Source: Nostoc commune NIES-4072 (GTDB taxonomy: Bacteria; Cyanobacteriota; Cyanobacteriia; Cyanobacteriales; Nostocaceae). From it: 64,000 bases of DNA. How positions within the stretch are numbered: position 1 is the first letter of the stretch; each line of letters begins with the position of its first letter. The notes under the pieces were generated by a model. That model had not been told where the DNA came from and made no database searches. It saw only the letters and a list, made by a program, of their open reading frames with translations. Of this stretch, positions 18,936-29,052 are shown piece after piece. A program made the translations under genes and the position numbers. The stretch covers positions 3,014,756-3,078,755 of the forward strand of contig NZ_BDUD01000001.1 of the NCBI RefSeq assembly GCF_003113895.1, in the 5' to 3' direction.

Positions 18936-19080
18936 GAGGATGTTTTAAAAGTCCCAGAAGGTATATTTTTACCATTCTGGCTCAGGTCAAGTGCGACGAA
19001 AAAAATGCGATTTCAGCCATATACTGAGATGCTTCGCCGTGCTTTATCCTTAGAGGAAAATACCGTTTTAAAACATCCTC
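18936..19080. mobile_element. 145-bp MITE with GAGGATGTTTTAAAA ends and TTA duplication
   Basis: 15-bp perfect terminal inverted repeats (GAGGATGTTTTAAAA and TTTTAAAACATCCTC) are flanked by TTA on each side. The 3-bp TNA target is typical of the IS1031 branch of the IS5 family. No coding capacity. Confidence 0.8.
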
Positions 19081-19133
19081 TTAGTTTAATTCGCTCCGTT
19101 TGCAATGATATAGTTATGAATTTTCTCGCCTAC

Positions 19134-19685
19134 TTACTTAAAAAGTAAGTGCCAAGAGGATTTTTCGAGGCGATCGCTGACAATGGAATACCATTGGTCT
19201 AAAGTTGCTTTAAATTTGCGGTGTTGTAAATCTGGCAGCCAAAGGATTAAAGCATCCTCATCGTTATCTTGGTAGTAGCGCCGCCGCCGCCCAGCTGTTT
19301 TGAAGCCAAATTTTTGATATAAAGATATTGCCGCCAAGTTGGAAGTTCGGACTTCGAGGGTAGCTCGCTCCATTTTGCGATCGCAAGCTGTCTTAATGAG
19401 TGAATATAATAAAGCCGCACCCAAACCTTGACGGTGATATTGAGGATGAACCGCCAAAATTGTAATGTGGGCTTCATCTAAAATTGACCAAAAGCAACCC
19501 ATTCCTAGCAAACTTGTGCTAGAGGAAGGAGAAAATAAACCGAGTATATCGCTGTTGGGACTATCCAATTCTCGTTTGTAGCCGTCTAGAGTCCAAAGTC
19601 CGCCAAAACAGGCTTGATCGAGTTCCAGAATAGCACTGAGATTTTCTAATGTCAGTAATTTAATTTCTAAGTCTAATGAGATCAC
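19134..19685 (-). CDS. rimI: RimI-like ribosomal protein alanine N-acetyltransferase
   Basis: 183-residue GNAT-fold protein. The acetyl-CoA-binding motif VHPQYHRQGLGAALL is at about 100-114, followed by LEVRTSNLAAISLYQKFGFK and RRRYYQDNDEDALIL, the RimI pattern. RimI acetylates the N-terminal alanine of ribosomal protein S18. About 30 extra residues follow the usual end. It is divergent from lysA across 92 bp, which must contain both promoters. Confidence 0.88.
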   Translation of the reverse strand: MISLDLEIKLLTLENLSAILELDQACFGGLWTLDGYKRELDSPNSDILGLFSPSSSTSLLGMGCFWSILDEAHITILAVHPQYHRQGLGAALLYSLIKTACDRKMERATLEVRTSNLAAISLYQKFGFKTAGRRRRYYQDNDEDALILWLPDLQHRKFKATLDQWYSIVSDRLEKSSWHLLFK

Positions 19686-19777
19686 ATTTATTGAATAACG
19701 TTACAAACCCTTTGTACACTGGGAATCGGGAGACAAACTCAAAGCCCGTAATTTAAACAAGGAAAACTTTTATAGTT

Positions 19778-21208
19778 ATGGTATCGACTCACCCCACTGG
19801 GGTTCAACATTCTGGAAGTCAATATTTACCTCAAAGGTACGACACCAAGGCAAATCCATCGCCTAATCAGGAACTTTTACCCTTAACTGCCAGAGTCCAT
19901 AATCATGACTCCCTGGAAATTGGTGGGTGTGATGTTACAACCCTAGTTGAGCAGTTTGGTTCACCTTTATATATTTTAGATGAAGAAACCCTGCGTTCGG
20001 CTTGTCAGCAATACCGAGATGCTTTCAAGCAGTACTACAAGGGCGAATCTCAAGTATTGTACGCCTCAAAAGCTTGGAATTGTTTAGCAGTTTGTGCGAT
20101 CGCCGCGTCTGAAGATTTAGGAATTGATGTAGCATCTGGGGGGGAACTCTACACTGCGCTGCAAGCAGGCGTCAATCCTGAGAAAATCTATCTTCATAGC
20201 AACAATAAATCTCGTGAAGAACTGATTTTTGCCACAGAAGTCGGTTGCACCATTGTCGTAGATAACTGGCACGAGTTACGCACTTTGGTAGAAATTGTCA
20301 AAACGGCAAATTCCACCTCGGTACAGCCTCGATTCTTGTTGCGCTTGACTCCGGGTATTGAATGTCACACACATGAATATATCCGCACGGGCCAACTAGA
20401 TAGTAAATTTGGCTTTGATCCAAATGAGTTAGAGGAATTATTTACTTTTGTCAGTAAACAATCTGTCATTAACTGCGTAGGTTTACATGCTCATATCGGT
20501 TCCCAAATTTTTGAGCGCCAACCGCATCGAGATTTAGCGGCTCTGATGGTACAGTGGTTACGTGATGCGGCGAAGTATGGTTTACATTTGACAGAGTTAA
20601 ATGTCGGTGGCGGTTTAGGTGTTAAGTATATAGAATCAGACGATCCCCCTAGTATTGAAGAGTGGGTTAAACCGATTTGTGAAGTAATTCAAGAAGCTTG
20701 TGTAGCCGAAAATCTGCCTTTGCCAAAATTATTGTGTGAACCGGGGCGATCGCTAATTGCGACAGCTTGCGTCACTGCCTATACTATTGGTTCATCCAAA
20801 GTTATCCCAGAAATTCGTACCTATGTAGCGATCGATGGGGGAATGTCTGATAATCCCCGCCCGATTACTTACCAATCGGTTTATCGGGCAGTAGTTGCCA
20901 ATAAAATGTCTTCACCTTTAACCCAAACAGTCACAATTGCTGGTAAACATTGTGAATCAGGAGATATTCTGATTAAAAATGCTCTCCTCCCAAAGACTGA
21001 ACCAGGAGATATTCTCGTAGTTATGGGAACTGGTGCGTACAATTACAGTATGGCATCTAACTACAACCGCTTGCCCCGATCGGCAGCAGTTGTGGTGGCG
21101 AATGGCGAAGCAAATTTAATTTTGCAACGTGAAACTTATCAAGACTTAATTCGACAAGATCGCCTACCAGAAAGGCTAAAAAATCAAGAGTTAGGAGTTA
21201 ATAGTTAA
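19778..21208 (+). CDS. lysA: Diaminopimelate decarboxylase
   Basis: 476 residues. The PLP-binding lysine is Lys98 in VLYASKAWN; other marks are HSNNKS, RLTPGIECHTHEYIRTG...SKFGF, the glycine loop NVGGGLGV and the catalytic-site CEPGRS. It makes L-lysine from meso-diaminopimelate as the last lysine step. The first 45 residues precede the family core and may be poorly conserved. It heads a co-directional set with cdaA and uppS, so it also sits next to envelope-precursor metabolism (diaminopimelate is a peptidoglycan component). Confidence 0.97.
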   Translation: MVSTHPTGVQHSGSQYLPQRYDTKANPSPNQELLPLTARVHNHDSLEIGGCDVTTLVEQFGSPLYILDEETLRSACQQYRDAFKQYYKGESQVLYASKAWNCLAVCAIAASEDLGIDVASGGELYTALQAGVNPEKIYLHSNNKSREELIFATEVGCTIVVDNWHELRTLVEIVKTANSTSVQPRFLLRLTPGIECHTHEYIRTGQLDSKFGFDPNELEELFTFVSKQSVINCVGLHAHIGSQIFERQPHRDLAALMVQWLRDAAKYGLHLTELNVGGGLGVKYIESDDPPSIEEWVKPICEVIQEACVAENLPLPKLLCEPGRSLIATACVTAYTIGSSKVIPEIRTYVAIDGGMSDNPRPITYQSVYRAVVANKMSSPLTQTVTIAGKHCESGDILIKNALLPKTEPGDILVVMGTGAYNYSMASNYNRLPRSAAVVVANGEANLILQRETYQDLIRQDRLPERLKNQELGVNS

Positions 21209-21303
21209 AAGTTAGGAGTTGTGAATTTTAAGTTATGAGTTGTCAATTAAAGTTTTTTTCATAACTCATCACTCATAACTCCTAACTCCTAACTCCTAAC
21301 TCC
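21183..21303. repeat. Short heptamer-type repeats (TTAGGAGTT / AACTCCTAA)
   Basis: Repeated forms of TTAGGAGTTA, then several copies of CTAACTC, make inverted blocks between lysA and cdaA. A similar array lies at 26515-26580 and again near 26700-26730. Such short tandemly repeated sequences are common in Nostocales. Confidence 0.7.
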
Positions 21304-21340
21304 CAATTGTAATTAGAGGCAAAAGTGTAATCCAGATGTC

Positions 21341-22264
21341 ATGAGAGATTGGTGGAAGCAATGGCTGATAAACCTGGGATGGTCACAGTCCTTGCTACTT
21401 GGGACTCTGGATATTGTGTTAGTGCTGGCGCTGACCTACATGATACTAGTTATTATTAGTGAGCGCCGAACACTGTGGATGGTGAGGGGATTCATTATCT
21501 TAATGCTAGCCTCCGCACTAAGTGGCCGATTAGGACTACCTCTGCTAAGTTTTGTATTGGAAAAGTTGGTAATAGGTTGTGCTGTAGCGATGGCAGTTGC
21601 TTTACAGTCCGAGTTTCGGCGTTTTTTGGAACAATTGGGGCGTGGCGAGTTCCGCCAGCTGTTTCAACCTGATCGGCTGGCAATCCCCAAATCTGATAGT
21701 GTAATTGATGAAATTGTTGAGGCTGTTAAAGAATTGTCAAAAAACCGTATTGGAGCTTTACTAATTGTGGAAACCACAGGGCCAATTGATGAGCGAGATT
21801 TTTCTGTGCCAGGAGTAAAGCTAAATGCGGAGGTTTCTAAAGAACTAATCCAGACAATTTTTCAGCCGAAGACTTTGTTACACGATGGGGCAACATTAAT
21901 TCGTGGTTCACGGATCATCTCATCGGGTATAATTTTACCACTTTCGGGACGCACAGCCTCGCGCCAGTTGGGAACACGCCACCGGGCGGCAATGGGAATT
22001 ACTGAGCGGGTCGAAAATTGCATTTGTGTCGTTGTGTCTGAAGAGACGGGTTCCATTTCCTTAGCGGAACGGGGAACCCTAAATAGACCCCTAACGATTA
22101 GGAAACTGAAAGAATCATTAGAAGCTCTTTTGTCCCCAATCGTGGATAGGGAAGCTGTAGCTCCCGGTCTGTTGAGTTTTATTCGTCAGATAGGTGGCAA
22201 GACACGAGCACTGGTTTCACGTTTACTCAGATTACCATCGACCGCTTCTCGAGATAAAAAATGA
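21341..22264 (+). CDS. cdaA: CdaA-type diadenylate cyclase
   Basis: 307 residues. Three N-terminal membrane segments (about 15-100) are followed by a DAC domain with the DGA motif in [11 protein letters not shown] and the RHR motif in [12 protein letters not shown], the two catalytic signatures for condensing two ATP into cyclic di-AMP. Cyclic di-AMP controls potassium and osmotic balance and cell-wall state. A tail of about 40 residues extends beyond the DAC domain. The stop overlaps the uppS start by 4 bp, so the two are translationally coupled. Confidence 0.95.
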   Translation: MRDWWKQWLINLGWSQSLLLGTLDIVLVLALTYMILVIISERRTLWMVRGFIILMLASALSGRLGLPLLSFVLEKLVIGCAVAMAVALQSEFRRFLEQLGRGEFRQLFQPDRLAIPKSDSVIDEIVEAVKELSKNRIGALLIVETTGPIDERDFSVPGVKLNAEVSKELIQTIFQPKTLLHDGATLIRGSRIISSGIILPLSGRTASRQLGTRHRAAMGITERVENCICVVVSEETGSISLAERGTLNRPLTIRKLKESLEALLSPIVDREAVAPGLLSFIRQIGGKTRALVSRLLRLPSTASRDKK

Positions 22265-23010
22265 CAGCACAACAAACTAAACTGCAAGATTTGCCTACTG
22301 ACTTAAAACGAGAACTATTGCCGCAGCACGTTGCGGTAATTATGGATGGCAATGGTCGATGGGCTAAACGTCAGGGTTTACCTCGGATTATGGGCCATAA
22401 GCGAGGAGTAGATGCTCTTAAGGACTTACTTCGCTGTTGTCAGGATTGGGGAATTCAGGCGCTGACGGCTTATGCTTTCTCAACGGAGAACTGGAAAAGG
22501 CCGCAGGAAGAGGTGGATTTTTTAATGACTCTGTTTCAAAGAGTTTTGCGCCAAGAATTGCGAGAAATGGTCGAAGAGAATGTGCAAATTAAGTTTGTGG
22601 GAAATTTGCAGGCTCTGCCCCGATCGCTCCAACAAGAAATATCCCGTTCAATGGAAGCAACAAAAGATAATGGTGGTATTCGGTTTTCAGTAGCAACTAA
22701 TTATGGCGGACGACAAGAGATATTACAAGCTTGTCAGGCGATCGCAAAACAAGTCCAGCAAGGTCTGCTACAACCCGATGAAATTAATGAACAGGTATTT
22801 GAAAGCCACCTGTACACAGCCGGAATTACTGACCCAGATTTGTTAATTCGCACCAGTGGAGAAATGCGTCTTTCAAATTTCCTTCTCTGGCAAATGGCTT
22901 ATGGAGAAATTTACATCACAGATGCTCTTTGGCCCGATTTTGACCGGACTGAGTTTCACCGCGCCTTATGTGCCTACCAGCAACGCGAACGGCGATTCGG
23001 GAAAGTATAA
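22261..23010 (+). CDS. uppS: Isoprenyl (undecaprenyl) diphosphate synthase
   Basis: 249 residues. The catalytic aspartate is Asp29 in [27 protein letters not shown] and [18 protein letters not shown] are the other family motifs. The enzyme makes the C55 lipid carrier for peptidoglycan and surface glycans at the membrane. It overlaps cdaA by ATGA, so it is coupled with the signalling enzyme. Confidence 0.97.
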   Translation: MTAQQTKLQDLPTDLKRELLPQHVAVIMDGNGRWAKRQGLPRIMGHKRGVDALKDLLRCCQDWGIQALTAYAFSTENWKRPQEEVDFLMTLFQRVLRQELREMVEENVQIKFVGNLQALPRSLQQEISRSMEATKDNGGIRFSVATNYGGRQEILQACQAIAKQVQQGLLQPDEINEQVFESHLYTAGITDPDLLIRTSGEMRLSNFLLWQMAYGEIYITDALWPDFDRTEFHRALCAYQQRERRFGKV

Positions 23011-23092
23011 AATAGTACATTTATTAAGTCTATAGGATACGTTAGCGAAGCTACAAGATTGGCGATCGCACTACACGATCGGCGAACCCTGG

Positions 23093-23338
23093 TTATACTT
23101 TGCTGCGAACCAAGTTCAACAGCTTACCTTGAACAGATTCCAAAATACAATCTCGGATGTAATTACTGGCATTGAGAATTTCCACGCCTATCAACTCTCC
23201 GGCTGCATTCAGTTCAGCAGTCACATTTGGACTAATTTCAATACTTGCTGATTCTGGCTCTTCGGAGATGAGCAGATGAAGAATATCCTCTTCTTTGAAA
23301 TAGTTTATTTGTGGCAATTGTTGCTTAATGTTAGACAT
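23093..23338 (-). CDS. DUF2283-family small protein
   Basis: 81 residues; YFKEEDILHLLISEEPESASIEISPNVTAELNAAGELIGVEILNAS follows the DUF2283 pattern. Members often lie next to DUF4258-type or toxin-like genes. It overlaps the upstream gene at 23331-23633 by 8 bp, so the two form one unit, possibly toxin-antitoxin-like. The C-terminal 20 residues extend past the family core. Confidence 0.75.
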   Translation of the reverse strand: MSNIKQQLPQINYFKEEDILHLLISEEPESASIEISPNVTAELNAAGELIGVEILNASNYIRDCILESVQGKLLNLVRSKV

Positions 23339-23633
23339 TTGTGATTAACCGTCCGGTTTTTAGACGAAATCGAATTTGTTGTCGAGTTGTGGCGTGAATT
23401 GTAATCGGTGTAATTGTATTTTCACTTTGTTCATAGGGAATTAAAACTAGCTGTTCACCATGCTTTCCAACTGCGATCGCCCGATCGGTTTCTACATCAT
23501 AATATCGTTCGCTGGAGAAGCGTAGGATATTTTCAATCAGATCAAGATCAAAGCCTCTTCCGGTTGCACGGTAACGAAGATAGGATGTCCAGATAATCTC
23601 AGGCATTGATTCATAATTAGCGGTTCTTGTCAC
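23331..23633 (-). CDS. DUF4258-like small protein, possible toxin
   Basis: 100 residues. RYRATGRGFDLDLIENILRF, then YYDVETDRAIAVGKHG and LIPYEQSENTITPITIHATT, resemble the DUF4258/BrnT-type layout in which a helical start is followed by strands ending in an ITVHxTT motif. Pairing with DUF2283 supports a two-gene module. Function is not established. Confidence 0.6.
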   Translation of the reverse strand: MTRTANYESMPEIIWTSYLRYRATGRGFDLDLIENILRFSSERYYDVETDRAIAVGKHGEQLVLIPYEQSENTITPITIHATTRQQIRFRLKTGRLITNV

Positions 23634-23681
23634 TCACTATTGTTTCTATGATCGCCCTATATTTTTCTTTAAAAGCGATAT

Positions 23682-23954
23682 CTATGGCCCAGAAAACACC
23701 GCTTGTTCTACATCATCCCGACTCAGAGAATACTTGAATGAACGTTGAATATCTTGCCCATTTTCCCCAGATTGGACATATCGCACTACGATTTGCTCAA
23801 CATCGAGCCACAGTTCAGCTTTCCAACTAGGGCGCTGTACATGCCAGCAATGCCTCTGTGTGTCGTCTTGTTGACAGCCTTGGTCTTTTAGCCACTGTTC
23901 AATTTGTGGCAGGGGATGATTATATAAGGGGGTATCAGAGGGAAGAAGAGGCAT
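23682..23954 (-). CDS. DUF3143-family protein
   Basis: 90 residues. LPSDTPLYNHPLPQIEQWL and CWHVQRPSWKAELWLD...VRYVQ match DUF3143, a short conserved family known mainly from cyanobacteria and without an assigned role. It begins 31 bp after the J-domain gene, so the two are likely one transcript. Confidence 0.85.
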   Translation of the reverse strand: MPLLPSDTPLYNHPLPQIEQWLKDQGCQQDDTQRHCWHVQRPSWKAELWLDVEQIVVRYVQSGENGQDIQRSFKYSLSRDDVEQAVFSGP

Positions 23955-23985
23955 AGGAATTTTGGATTTTTGATTAGGAAGTTTT

Positions 23986-24549
23986 TTAGTTTTTAATTAC
24001 TATAGGGGTAATTAGTTGCAATACATGGTTAATTTGATGTTGTACAGATGGAGTTGGCTGTAGCAAAGGCGAATGGATCGCAGCCTCACCACGGGTTAAG
24101 CCAATGGCAATTGCTAGTATCAGACAACCTACAAATGTTAACACCAGCATAAATAAAGCAAAAATTTCGCCAGATGAGAGGGGGCGATCGCTAGGATCGA
24201 GGTAAGCTGATTTTGACCAGTCATGACGCGAGACGGGACGGTTTAAGTCAGGAGGTGGTTGAATCACCGCAAAGCGAGAATAGCCAATTTTGAAATCGTA
24301 GCTTAAGCGCCGTTCTGGATGGCTAAGGGTCGCGTAGGCTTCGTTGATTTGCTGAAATTTGAGAGTGGCGATCGCAGTAGGCAAATCTGTAGTATCAGGA
24401 TGATACCGTTTGCTCAGTTGCCTATAAGCACGACGAATGTCGATTACCGATGCCGAGGGATGCAGTCCTAGCAGGGAGTAATAAGTTGGTTTACTGCTTT
24501 GTGGCATTGCCCCGTTGTCATTCACGGCTGTTTGAGTCACCTTGCTCAA
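23986..24549 (-). CDS. J-domain protein with C-terminal membrane segment
   Basis: 187 residues. The J domain (about 22-85) has the HPD triad in RYHPDTTDLP, required to stimulate Hsp70. After a proline-rich linker, a hydrophobic segment at about 130-152 would place the chaperone at a membrane, with the J domain in the cytoplasm. There is no zinc finger or substrate-binding domain, so it is a specialised (class C) J protein. It is followed by the DUF3143 gene. Confidence 0.88.
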   Translation of the reverse strand: MSKVTQTAVNDNGAMPQSSKPTYYSLLGLHPSASVIDIRRAYRQLSKRYHPDTTDLPTAIATLKFQQINEAYATLSHPERRLSYDFKIGYSRFAVIQPPPDLNRPVSRHDWSKSAYLDPSDRPLSSGEIFALFMLVLTFVGCLILAIAIGLTRGEAAIHSPLLQPTPSVQHQINHVLQLITPIVIKN

Positions 24550-24654
24550 AGATATTTTTTATATTCTAAATCTTTTGTGATTGGCGAAGCCGGAAGAAGA
24601 CAGAGCAGGTCAAGTATTTGATAAAATATTTTATAAAGCATTGAATTAGATGCG

Positions 24655-25014
24655 ATGGATATCAAAATTAATCTCGAAAATATTCAAACTCTCACCGATT
24701 TCAAACGCAATGCCAAGGATTATCTAGAGCGGATCAAGTCCACAAAGTCGCCACTTGTACTAACTGTAAACGGGAAAGCGGAGGTTGTGGTACATGAAGC
24801 GCAAGCGTTTCAGCAAATGATAGATAAACTCGCTCGTCTTGAGGAAGAACTCGAAAAATTTAAGTTAGAAGCGTTACGCAGTCAGATTGACATTGGGATT
24901 AAGCAACTTGAGAGCGGTCAGTATACTGAATATAATGACGAGTCACTTTCGGCTTTTTTTGCAAATATTAAAGCACAAGGCCACGAAAAATTGGCTGACA
25001 GCGATTCTGTATGA
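24655..25014 (+). CDS. Phd/YefM-type antitoxin
   Basis: 119 residues. FKRNAKDYLERIKSTKSPLVLTVNGKAEVVVHEAQAF is the Phd/YefM DNA-binding fold, followed by a long helix and an acidic tail with two blocks (ESGQYTEYNDESL). The stop overlaps the toxin start by 4 bp. By family it represses its own promoter and blocks the toxin. Confidence 0.88.
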   Translation: MDIKINLENIQTLTDFKRNAKDYLERIKSTKSPLVLTVNGKAEVVVHEAQAFQQMIDKLARLEEELEKFKLEALRSQIDIGIKQLESGQYTEYNDESLSAFFANIKAQGHEKLADSDSV

Positions 25015-25310
25015 GTCGATTTCGGATTTCTACCCAAGCAGCGCAAGATATTGAAAATATCTGGAAATATATAGCGCCAAATAATTTAAAAGCTGCTAAT
25101 CAACTTTTTGATACTCTGCGAGAAAGCTTTCCAAAACTGGCTAAATTTCCCCAAATGGGCAGAGAACGGTCTGAATTAGCACCTTTTTTGCGAAGTTTTC
25201 CGGTAAAAAATTATTTAATTTTTTATAGCCCAATAGACAAAGGCATAGAAATTGCACGTATATTGCACGGCTCACAAGATATAGAAACTATTTTTCAAGA
25301 TAATTCGTAA
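25011..25310 (+). CDS. ParE/RelE-type toxin
   Basis: 99 residues. FRISTQAAQDIENIWKYIA..., PQMGRERSELAPFLRSFPV, YLIFYSPIDKGIEIARILHG is the complete ParE pattern, including the C-terminal strand lost in other copies in this window. Overlap with the Phd-type gene and full length suggest this is the intact toxin-antitoxin module of the region. Confidence 0.88.
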   Translation: MSRFRISTQAAQDIENIWKYIAPNNLKAANQLFDTLRESFPKLAKFPQMGRERSELAPFLRSFPVKNYLIFYSPIDKGIEIARILHGSQDIETIFQDNS

Positions 25311-25445
25311 TTCATAGTTAAGTCCCTACGAATAAATAAGAAAGCTTAAAATATTGATTACATTTTTTCTCCATTGATAAATTAAGGGATTTATAGCATT
25401 ACTTACAAATTATTTTGGTAGATAGCTGGATATGCGATAGCTTCC

Positions 25446-26441
25446 CTAACTCAGTAAATCAGCACGGGGTTTAAAAGTTTCAATTTGCCGTAACTTTTCG
25501 TAGAGTTCTCGTTCTTCTTGACTAATATTTTTTGGGGTAACTATTTGAATTTCTACTAATTGATCGCCACGTTTGCCATCATCGCTGGGGTAGCCTTTAT
25601 TTCCTAGCCGGAATTTTTGACCAGACCTAACTCCTTCAGGAATGGTCATTTTTACAGGCCCATCCAAAGTTGGTGCTTCTACCTGTCCTCCTAAAACTGC
25701 CTCTGTGGGAGTAACTGGTACTTGGCAGAGGATATTTAAACCATCTAACTTAAATAATGGATGAGGAGTAACAGTAATTTTTAAGTATAAATCGCCACCA
25801 CCAACACCTTGGTTCCGCAGACGGATGGTTTGACCTGTTACCATACCTGGAGGCATACTAACCTCTAGCGATCGCCCATCTTCTAAGCGAATGCGTTCAT
25901 TACCACCTTGATAAGCTTTTTCTAGTGGGAGCGTTAATCTGGCTTCTATATCTCGACGGGTAGTTCGAGGTGGGGGGCTAACTGTGTAGGCAACTTTTGT
26001 TCTGGGGGAACGAAACGGATCGGTATTATTGCCATTATTGGACTTACTTGCTGTATTTTTATTTTTGACGCCGATAACTTGATTAATAAAGCTTTCAAAA
26101 TCAGAGAATTGGCTTGGATCTACGTCTTGATTGCCGTTGCGATCGCTAGCACCAGTCTGCCAGGTTTTAGCCTTTGGCGTCTGTTTGTTGCCTGCAAAGC
26201 CTTTTTGCTTCCAGTAGCGGCTAAACTGGTCGTACTGCGATCGCTTGGCTGAGTCTGAAAGGACTTCATAAGCCTCGCCAATATCCTTGAATTTTTCCTC
26301 AGATTCTTTGTTACCCGGATTCAGATCAGGGTGATATTGTCTTGCTAAACGCCGATAAACCTTTTTAATTTCCTCACCAGAAGCGTCTTTAGATACTCCC
26401 AAAATCTCGTAATAATCGCGGAAATTAGGCAAATTTTGCAT
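25446..26441 (-). CDS. dnaJ: DnaJ/CbpA-type co-chaperone (no zinc finger)
   Basis: 331 residues. The J domain occupies about 8-70 with HPD in YHPDLNPG; a low-complexity Asn/Lys/Ser linker follows, then two beta-rich substrate-binding domains ([39 protein letters not shown]). The cysteine zinc-finger region of class A DnaJ is absent, as in CbpA. It lies downstream of dnaK on the same strand, separated by 295 bp of repeats, and is the likely partner of that Hsp70. Confidence 0.93.
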   Translation of the reverse strand: MQNLPNFRDYYEILGVSKDASGEEIKKVYRRLARQYHPDLNPGNKESEEKFKDIGEAYEVLSDSAKRSQYDQFSRYWKQKGFAGNKQTPKAKTWQTGASDRNGNQDVDPSQFSDFESFINQVIGVKNKNTASKSNNGNNTDPFRSPRTKVAYTVSPPPRTTRRDIEARLTLPLEKAYQGGNERIRLEDGRSLEVSMPPGMVTGQTIRLRNQGVGGGDLYLKITVTPHPLFKLDGLNILCQVPVTPTEAVLGGQVEAPTLDGPVKMTIPEGVRSGQKFRLGNKGYPSDDGKRGDQLVEIQIVTPKNISQEERELYEKLRQIETFKPRADLLS

Positions 26442-26577
26442 AGTCAGTTGTTTAAATTTTAGATTTTAGATTTTGGATTAATTATGAGTAGAGACGCGAT
26501 TAATCGCATCTGTACACGAGTTAGGAGTTGAAAGATTTAATTTTTAACTCCTCACTTCTCACTCCTAACTCCTCACT

Positions 26578-26697
26578 TTTAACAAACTTCGGCGGGTTGA
26601 AGTCCCCGGCTTCTAACAAGCCGCAAGTTTTGTGGCGGGGTCTAAATCCCCGTTACAAAACGTAATTGCGAATTGCGAATTGCGAATTGCGAATTGT
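26578..26697. repeat. Dispersed repeat with AATTGCG heptamer array, copy 1
   Basis: Begins AACAAACTTCGGCGGGTTGA, contains paired blocks (AACAAGCCGCAAG; GGCGGGGTCTAAATCCCCG) and ends in about four AATTGCG units. An otherwise identical copy at 33230-33357 has one unit more. It lies between dnaK and dnaJ. Confidence 0.88.
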
Positions 26698-26736
26698 TTT
26701 AACTCCTCACTCCTAACTTCTAACTCCTAACTTTTC

Positions 26737-28818
26737 TTACAACCAATCATTGTCTTCTTCATCATCCCAGTTATCCTGGTAGCTGGGACGGGATTTGCGT
26801 GGCGGACGGCTTTGGCTTTCATAAGAGGAACGACTGTCTCGACTATAGTCTCTGCCATAATCTTTACCGTAATCTCTGCCATAGTCCTTACTGTATGAGT
26901 CGCGTTCCCGATATGTATCTCTGGGGAAGTCGCGTTCTTTATCTTTATCACCAGTAAAGATGTCACGGATTGTACCAAACAAGTCGTCATCCTCATCTTC
27001 AGCATAAGTTTCCCTGACTTCCCGATTTAGCTCATAGAGAGCATCTTGCAAATCGGCGTATGCTTGATCAATACCGCGATCGCTATTTTCCTTAAGACTC
27101 TCTTTTAAGTCTCGGCAAATATTATCAATTCTTTGGCGGCGGTTTCGGGCAAACTGCATACCAAATTCCAGTGCTACTTCTCTAAGCTGTCGTTCTGCTT
27201 GGAAAATCAACGCCTCTGAACGAGTCCGCTTTTCTACTCTTTCTTTACGTTCGCGATCGACATCGGCGTATTTCTGAGCATCCTGAATCATCCGATTCAC
27301 TTCTGACTCATTCAACGTGGAAGCGCCTTGAATGGTGATACTCTGCTCTCGCCCAGTGGTTCTATCTAGGGCTGTTACCTGTAAAATCCCGTTAGCATCA
27401 ATATCAAATGACACCTGAACCTGGGGAATTCCCCGTGGTGCTGGTGGAATCCCATACAGCTTGAAACGTCCTAAAGACTTGTTGTTTGCTGCCATTTCCC
27501 GTTCGCCCTGGACTACGTGGATTTCCACAGTATTCTGGTTATTTTCGGACGTGGAAAAAATATCAGAACGACGGACTGGGATGGTGGTATTGCGGGGAAT
27601 GAGTTTTTTCATCACGCCGCCAATGGTTTCCAATCCCATAGAAAGGGGTGTGACATCCAAAAGCAGCACATCTTTGAGTTCGCCTGCGAGAATTCCTGCT
27701 TGAATTGCTGCACCCACTCCCACTACTTCATCAGGGTTGACGTTTTCGTTAGGTTCTATGCCAATTAAGTCCCGCACTAGCTGCTTCACCATTGGCATCC
27801 GTGTAGAACCGCCAACTAACACCACTTCTTCAATGTCTCTCGATGAGAGTCCGGCATCTTTGAGGGCGCGTTTCACTGGTGTCCGCAATCGCCCCACCAA
27901 ATCACCACACAAGCCTTCAAATTGAGAACGCGTTAGACGAGTTTCCAGATGTTTGGGGCCTTCCTGATCGGCAGCAATAAAAGGTAAGTTAATTTCGGTG
28001 ACGCTGACAGCAGAAAGCTCAATTTTGGCTTTTTCCGCCGCTTCCATCAGACGTTGTAAAGATTGTCTCTCGCGTCTTAAATCTACCCCTTCGGCTTCCA
28101 GAAATTGCTCTGCTAGCCAATCTACTATTACTTTGTCAAAGTCGTTACCACCAAGTTGCGTATCTCCACTGGTAGCTTTAACTTCAAATATGCCATCGCC
28201 TACTTCTAAAATCGATACGTCAAAAGTACCGCCACCCAAGTCAAAGACTAAAATAGTTTCCGTGTCACCCCGATCTAATCCATAAGCCAAAGATGCAGCA
28301 GTTGGTTCATTGAGAATCCGCAGCACCTCCAAACCGGCAATTCTGCCAGCATCGCGGGTTGCTTGCCGTTGAGAATCGTTAAAATAAGCGGGTACTGTAA
28401 TTACTGCCCCTGTTACCGGTTCACCCAAATAGCGACTAGCATCGTCTGCCAATTTTTTCAGCACCATTGCCGAAATTTCTTCTGGGGCGAAATCCTTATT
28501 GAGCCGGGGACAGGCAATTTTAATATTACCTACTTCGTCCTTGCGGATGGTGTAGGGTACACGCTTGGAATCTGGACTAAGTTCGCCATACTTACGCCCA
28601 ATGAAGCGTTTCACTGCGAAAAAAGTATTTTGTGGATTGAGGACGGTTTGTCGCCGTGCCATTTGCCCAACCACCCTTTCGCCTTCTTTGCTGAAGCCAA
28701 CTACGGAGGGGGTTGTTCGCATTCCTTCTGCATTGGCAATCACCACCGGCTTGCCACCCTCCATAACGGCGACTACTGAGTTGGTTGTACCCAAGTCGAT
28801 GCCGACTACCTTGCCCAT
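26737..28818 (-). CDS. dnaK: Hsp70 chaperone DnaK, DnaK1 type
   Basis: 693 residues. The nucleotide-binding domain carries [23 protein letters not shown] and [10 protein letters not shown]; the substrate domain begins near [17 protein letters not shown]. The helical lid ends in an acidic stretch, then an unusual Arg/Asp/Tyr/Ser-rich tail of about 75 residues (repeated [14 protein letters not shown] units) instead of the EEVD-like end. Length and N-terminal sequence ([27 protein letters not shown]) match my memory of the cyanobacterial DnaK1 group more than DnaK2 or DnaK3. No CIRCE operator is visible upstream. dnaJ follows. Confidence 0.96.
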   Translation of the reverse strand: MGKVVGIDLGTTNSVVAVMEGGKPVVIANAEGMRTTPSVVGFSKEGERVVGQMARRQTVLNPQNTFFAVKRFIGRKYGELSPDSKRVPYTIRKDEVGNIKIACPRLNKDFAPEEISAMVLKKLADDASRYLGEPVTGAVITVPAYFNDSQRQATRDAGRIAGLEVLRILNEPTAASLAYGLDRGDTETILVFDLGGGTFDVSILEVGDGIFEVKATSGDTQLGGNDFDKVIVDWLAEQFLEAEGVDLRRERQSLQRLMEAAEKAKIELSAVSVTEINLPFIAADQEGPKHLETRLTRSQFEGLCGDLVGRLRTPVKRALKDAGLSSRDIEEVVLVGGSTRMPMVKQLVRDLIGIEPNENVNPDEVVGVGAAIQAGILAGELKDVLLLDVTPLSMGLETIGGVMKKLIPRNTTIPVRRSDIFSTSENNQNTVEIHVVQGEREMAANNKSLGRFKLYGIPPAPRGIPQVQVSFDIDANGILQVTALDRTTGREQSITIQGASTLNESEVNRMIQDAQKYADVDRERKERVEKRTRSEALIFQAERQLREVALEFGMQFARNRRQRIDNICRDLKESLKENSDRGIDQAYADLQDALYELNREVRETYAEDEDDDLFGTIRDIFTGDKDKERDFPRDTYRERDSYSKDYGRDYGKDYGRDYSRDSRSSYESQSRPPRKSRPSYQDNWDDEEDNDWL

Positions 28819-29052
28819 GCGTTACTCTTCTCCTAAAGTGTCTTATATATTTATTATGATTGGGCGGAACTACCTCTAGCTTTATGCTATTGGATGAAAA
28901 CACCTCAATGGTATAATAGTCATCATTAAGGCAATAAGCTAAGAAGTTCAGCTAGAGCAGATAGTTGCAAGACTAGGATAGCATTGACGATGATTGGTAT
29001 GTCCAAGCAGCCTCAATTCTTGTTATCCTTTCTATGTAGTGTATCTGCAATA

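Larger units (their letters stand above)
18423..19133. other. 711-bp intergenic region with two MITEs
   Basis: No gene is visible. It contains the 89-bp TA-flanked element (18835-18923) and, 12 bp further, a second MITE of another family (18936-19080). The 18423-18834 part is AT-rich and probably holds the clpC promoter, which I cannot place. Confidence 0.6.

Noticed and set aside
28819..28980. CIRCE operator upstream of dnaK
   Set aside because: No TTAGCACTC-N9-GAGTGCTAA inverted repeat found.
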